From the IMG/VR virus record IMGVR_UViG_3300048837_000556, positions 1 through 25,120 of that record: a stretch of 25,120 nt of DNA; one strand, 5' to 3'. The stretch's first letter is position 1, and every line of letters starts with the position of its first letter. Source of the stretch: a virus. The notes under the pieces were generated by a model, which worked only from the letters and a program-made list of their open reading frames with translations, searched no databases and was not told where the DNA came from. This document shows, in pieces, positions 23,343-25,120 of this stretch. The translations under genes and the position numbers were made by a program.

Positions 23343-23646
23343 TATCGGCGCGCCACCGGTGGTCCTCGAGCCCAGGGTGCCACCGGATCCGGCGGCCGCG
23401 GGCTCGGCCGACATCGATGTCGTGAACCTGTCGGAGGCGGTCGGCATGTGCGAGGTCGACAAGGCCCTGGCGCGCCGGCAATGGGGCGATCTCCGCCGGC
23501 TCTATCTCGGTGTCGCGCCAATGGCGGCCGCCGGCGGGCCACGCCTGCAGGGGCTGGCAGAGCCCGGTTTCCCGCTATGCGAGGGCGAAGCGCCGGCGTT
23601 AGCCGCTGGCGGGCCCTCCAAAGCCCGGCAATCGGCAAAGCCGTAA
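23233..23646 (+). CDS. Rz1-like outer-membrane lipoprotein spanin, overlapping Rz
   Basis: This frame starts inside Rz, with AAGGAGAG eight bases before ATG 23233. It encodes a signal sequence ending in a lipobox LSGC, with Cys25 as the lipid-modified residue. The proline-rich stretch PVDIGAPPVVLEPRVPPDP follows, as in Rz1 o-spanins. The full length of 137 aa is unusual: lambda Rz1 is only 60 aa. The last 60 or so residues are Ala/Gly/Pro-rich and may be a periplasmic extension or poorly conserved. The overlap with Rz is 110 bases, giving a partly overlapping rather than nested gene pair. Confidence 0.78.
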   Translation: MWSKSKSGRLSSAVLLISLVMLSGCAGFGTSRLQPVDIGAPPVVLEPRVPPDPAAAGSADIDVVNLSEAVGMCEVDKALARRQWGDLRRLYLGVAPMAAAGGPRLQGLAEPGFPLCEGEAPALAAGGPSKARQSAKP

Positions 23647-23734
23647 GGCCCTGAAATCGAATTCCGGCAATCCTGCCGGGATACTGTGCTGTCGTTCTAC
23701 CCAGCTCGCCGGCACTCACCTTGCACTGAAACTT

Positions 23735-23774
23735 GGCCCACCGTGCCCTCTTGCGAGGGCCGGTGGGCCTTTTT
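23735..23774 (+). terminator. Rho-independent terminator ending the late operon
   Basis: Stem GGCCCACCG (23735-23743) pairs with CGGTGGGCC (23761-23769). An inner stem CCCTC (23746-23750) pairs with GAGGG (23755-23759) around a TTGC loop, with a TG/C internal mismatch. TTTTT follows at 23770-23774. This fits the end of the rightward structural and lysis transcript. Confidence 0.9.
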
Positions 23775-23823
23775 GCGTCTGGGGCCTTGCCCTGGCGCCG
23801 GCCGCGGATTACCGTTGCGGGCC

Positions 23824-24180
23824 ATGATGCGCTCTGGCAGATCCGCGATCCTCTTGGCCCTGGCGCTGTCGGCCGTGCCGGCGGCGGCCGATCAGGCCCT
23901 GCCGATCGAGCTGAAGATCGAGCAGGCCCTGACCAGCCATCAGCCTGGCGCCGGCCGGCTGCAGGTCGGCGTCAGCTTCGCCAATCGATCGGGATATAGT
24001 TTCCGAAGGCTTACCATCGAATGCACCGCGTTTGCCGGCGGCGAGCCTGTCGGCATCGGCACCGGCTTCCTGCAGAATGTCTGGGATGGTGCCACCGTCT
24101 ATGGAACGGTCAGGATCCGCACGCGCGCGCCGGCACCGCTCGAGGCGGAGTGCCGGGTTGCGAATTACCAGCGCAGCTAG
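23824..24180 (+). CDS. Small exported protein, FxLYD-like, moron candidate
   Basis: This 118-aa protein has a signal peptide (MMRSGRSAILLALALSAVPA then AAADQ), with predicted cleavage after the Ala run near residue 22. The mature part looks like a small beta-sandwich. It reads LQVGVSFANRSGYSFRRLTI, then ECTAFAGGEPVGIGTGFLQN, and a late ECRVANYQ. That pattern resembles FxLYD-type domains, and two cysteines (near residues 67 and 111) could form a disulfide. It lies after the late terminator and before the attachment site. A transcript independent of the late operon is therefore expected, which suits a lysogenic-conversion gene. ATG 23824 is the best start; earlier in-frame codons lie in the terminator. 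The ribosome-binding site is weak. Confidence 0.62.
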   Translation: MMRSGRSAILLALALSAVPAAADQALPIELKIEQALTSHQPGAGRLQVGVSFANRSGYSFRRLTIECTAFAGGEPVGIGTGFLQNVWDGATVYGTVRIRTRAPAPLEAECRVANYQRS

Positions 24181-24290
24181 AGGGGCTCTGGCGCGGGCTC
24201 GAGGCACCGTTGACGGTTGCTCGGTTTTGCCGATCTGATTCGTGAATAGTTGGCAATTAGTTTTTTCTGTCAACCATTCAAAGTCTGTCA

Positions 24291-24315
24291 GGCCGCCAGT
24301 TTTGTGCTGGCGGTC
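24291..24315 (+). other. Hairpin in the non-coding region before the attachment site
   Basis: GGCCGCCAG (24291-24299) pairs with CTGGCGGTC (24307-24315), with one G-U pair, around a 7-base loop. No T run follows. It may be part of the attachment region, a transcription pause, or a structured 3' end for the exported-protein message. Confidence 0.45.
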
Positions 24316-24355
24316 TGGGGCTCGGGAGCGTCGTTTTATCTTCAAAGGGAGGGGT

Positions 24356-24408
24356 GAGCGGCGGTCCAAGTCGGAGGCTTGGGTTTCGGTAGCTACTCCT
24401 AGCCGCTC
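24356..24408. other. Two-stem folded element of unknown role
   Basis: An outer stem pairs GAGCGGC (24356-24362) with GCCGCTC (24402-24408). An inner stem pairs CCAAG (24366-24370) with CTTGG (24378-24382). The perfect palindrome GTAGCTAC lies at 24389-24396. It could be a small structured RNA or a protein-binding site near the attachment region. This is based on base pairing by eye only. Confidence 0.3.
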
Positions 24409-24475
24409 GGCGTTGATCTATGCGGAAGGCAGGCCCTGAAGGCAACAGATTTGCTTGGCATCTCGGCGCTAGTTT

Positions 24476-24677
24476 GATTTTCAGACTTTTGCCGATTTAG
24501 GGCCTGTTTCTGGCGGTCAAATCTCTGAAGCGCGTTTGAAATCATTGGCCTTCGTTGCGGCCTGTCACGCCGAAGGTCGCGGGTTCGAGCCCCGTCTCTC
24601 GCGCCAAAGTTTTCAAAGACTTAGGCACCTCCGCAATCCAGATTTCAGACTCGGTTATCCGACGATTTCAGACTTTT
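24476..24677 (+). repeat. Direct repeats flanking the attachment core (possible integrase arm sites)
   Basis: Copies are GATTTTCAGACTTTT at 24476-24490, GATTTCAGACT at 24641-24651 and GATTTCAGACTTTT at 24664-24677. A looser match, TTTTCAAAGACTTA, lies at 24610-24623. One copy lies left of the tRNA-like core and the others right of it, in the same orientation. Tyrosine integrases use such arm-type sites on both sides of attP. Confidence 0.5.
24549..24606 (+). other. Attachment-site-like core: 3' part of tRNA-Asp (GTC)
   Basis: The bases 24558-24606 match the 3' part of a tRNA-Asp. Anticodon stem CGGC/GCCG encloses loop CTGTCAC, with GTC at 24564-24566. A variable loop, a T-arm with TTCGAGC at 24584-24590, the acceptor 3' strand CTCTCGC, discriminator G and CCA at 24604-24606 follow. 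No D-arm or 5' acceptor strand lies upstream, so this is not a whole tRNA gene. Phage integrases often carry such tRNA 3' copies so that the host gene is restored on insertion. An inverted repeat CCTTCG/CGAAGG (24549-24554, 24571-24576) flanks the anticodon loop and may mark integrase core sites. Confidence 0.75.
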
Positions 24678-24971
24678 AGTGCTGTTTTGTTCTATTTTGG
24701 CTGATTGCCGGATCAGCTGACGGTAGGGCTCGACCGCCTTCTTTGCACGATCGACCAGCTTCAGGTCAAAGCACTGCACGCTCATCGGGTCCGATTCGAA
24801 TTCGGCGACGATCAGGTCGAGAACCGCATAGGCCTCGCGCTCGGCCGCCGGCAAATCCTCGGGGCCATAAATAAACATTCCCATTGGCCATTGACGAGGA
24901 TCTGGGTGAAGAGTCACATCCGCGGCGCGGCGAAGCTGTACGGGGATCTGCGGCTTGTCATCATCGCTCAT
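24645..24971 (-). CDS. Hypothetical early-region protein of 108 aa
   Basis: This leftward gene has a GAGGATGAG ribosome-binding sequence before its ATG (24969-24971). It follows the stop of an upstream leftward gene by 21 bases. The protein is acidic in its middle (AYAVLDLIVAEFESDPMSVQ) with a basic N-terminal part (IPVQLRRAADVTLHPDPRQ) and a lysine/serine-rich end. It has no membrane segment or known catalytic motif that I can see. The repeats at 24641-24677 overlap its last codons and stop. It probably belongs to the early or integration region that continues beyond the window. No function is assigned. Confidence 0.6.
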   Translation of the reverse strand: MSDDDKPQIPVQLRRAADVTLHPDPRQWPMGMFIYGPEDLPAAEREAYAVLDLIVAEFESDPMSVQCFDLKLVDRAKKAVEPYRQLIRQSAKIEQNSTKSLKSSDNRV

Positions 24972-24992
24972 GTCTCATCCTCTTCGGCCTGT

Positions 24993-25120
24993 TCACGGCT
25001 TCAAAGCAGCCGCTATCATCGCGCGGTCTATGCGCTCTATCTCCGCGACAAGCAGAGCGGCGGCGCGGATCAGGTCCCGGCGGCGATCCTTGGGCTTCCA
25101 CCATGATCTGTGCCAAGGCC
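24993..25120 (-). CDS. C-terminal part of a leftward gene cut by the window edge
   Basis: An open frame enters from the right edge and stops at TGA (24993-24995). It encodes at least 41 residues ending PWHRSWWKPKDRRRDLIRAA and then ALLVAEIERIDRAMIAAALKP. The start lies outside the window. It has a tryptophan- and arginine-rich segment followed by a helical one. Spacing of 21 bases to the next leftward ATG suggests one operon. I do not recognise the family. An overlapping frame on the other strand has no ribosome-binding sequence and is less likely. Confidence 0.5.
   Translation of the reverse strand, partial: PWHRSWWKPKDRRRDLIRAAALLVAEIERIDRAMIAAALKP

Larger units (their letters stand above)
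24181..24548. other. Non-coding region of about 370 bases with two structured elements
   Basis: No convincing gene is visible. The only long frames here lack ribosome-binding sites and recognisable protein features. The stretch contains the hairpin at 24291-24315, a two-stem element at 24356-24408, and the first copy of a direct repeat at 24476-24490. A TTGACG at 24210-24215, followed 18 bases later by TCTGAT, could be a weak promoter, but the match is poor. Its base composition is more mixed than that of the late genes. Confidence 0.5.

Noticed and set aside
23686-23823. Earlier start for the exported protein
   Set aside because: It would place the rho-independent terminator inside the gene and hide the signal peptide; ATG 23824 gives a proper signal sequence.
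24242-24439. 65-codon + strand frame in the non-coding region
   Set aside because: No ribosome-binding site, no recognisable protein pattern, and it runs through the two structured elements.
24480-24606. Complete tRNA-Asp gene
   Set aside because: Only the anticodon arm, T-arm and 3' acceptor strand are present; no D-arm or 5' acceptor strand complementary to CTCTCGC lies upstream.
24705-25106. 133-codon + strand frame near the right edge
   Set aside because: It overlaps two leftward genes with better spacing and a ribosome-binding sequence.

Overview
The window is the late (structural and lysis) half of a temperate tailed bacteriophage with a long-tailed, lambda-like (siphovirus) gene order. 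The DNA is GC-rich. Protein families, codon use and a tRNA-Asp fragment near the right end all fit a phage or prophage of an alphaproteobacterium, probably of the Rhizobiales/Hyphomicrobiales type. The host assignment is an inference. No ribosomal or housekeeping gene is present to confirm it.

Layout, left to right, all on the + strand to about 24.2 kb. (1) A ParB-domain DNA methyltransferase. (2) Packaging and head: terminase small and large subunits, gpW/DUF6148 neck protein, portal, S49 capsid protease, separate scaffold, two-domain decoration protein, Mu gpT-type major capsid protein bracketed by hairpins, a small head protein, and an FII-like connector. (3) Tail: U-like terminator, tube, tail chaperone G with a canonical -1 frameshift to a G-T fusion, tape measure, tail-tip proteins, NlpC/P60 peptidase, and an I+J-type tip protein. 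(4) Receptor-binding cassette: glycine-rich fibre, small fibre-associated protein, and a 745-aa multi-module fibre with a nested carbohydrate-binding-like module, followed by a 157-aa gene. (5) Lysis: coiled-coil membrane protein, rho-independent terminator, holin, GH24 endolysin with a signal-anchor-like N-terminus, Rz and an overlapping Rz1. (6) A strong rho-independent terminator, a small exported protein (moron candidate), about 360 bp of structured non-coding DNA, and an attachment-site-like 3' half of tRNA-Asp. (7) Two leftward genes at the right edge, the second cut by the window end, probably the start of the early or integration region.

Most genes overlap by ATGA or are separated by a few bases, so the late region behaves as one long operon. 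It is broken by hairpins around the capsid gene and by terminators before the holin and after Rz1. The most rewarding items are the complete frameshift signal at 11107-11164, the attP-like site with direct repeats on both sides of the tRNA-Asp fragment, the nested module in the long fibre, the extra N-terminal domain on the DUF1833 protein, and the exported moron candidate. I see no CRISPR array, transposase, rRNA or complete tRNA. No wholly new system stands out. The region is mainly a well-ordered phage late operon with several unusual local features.
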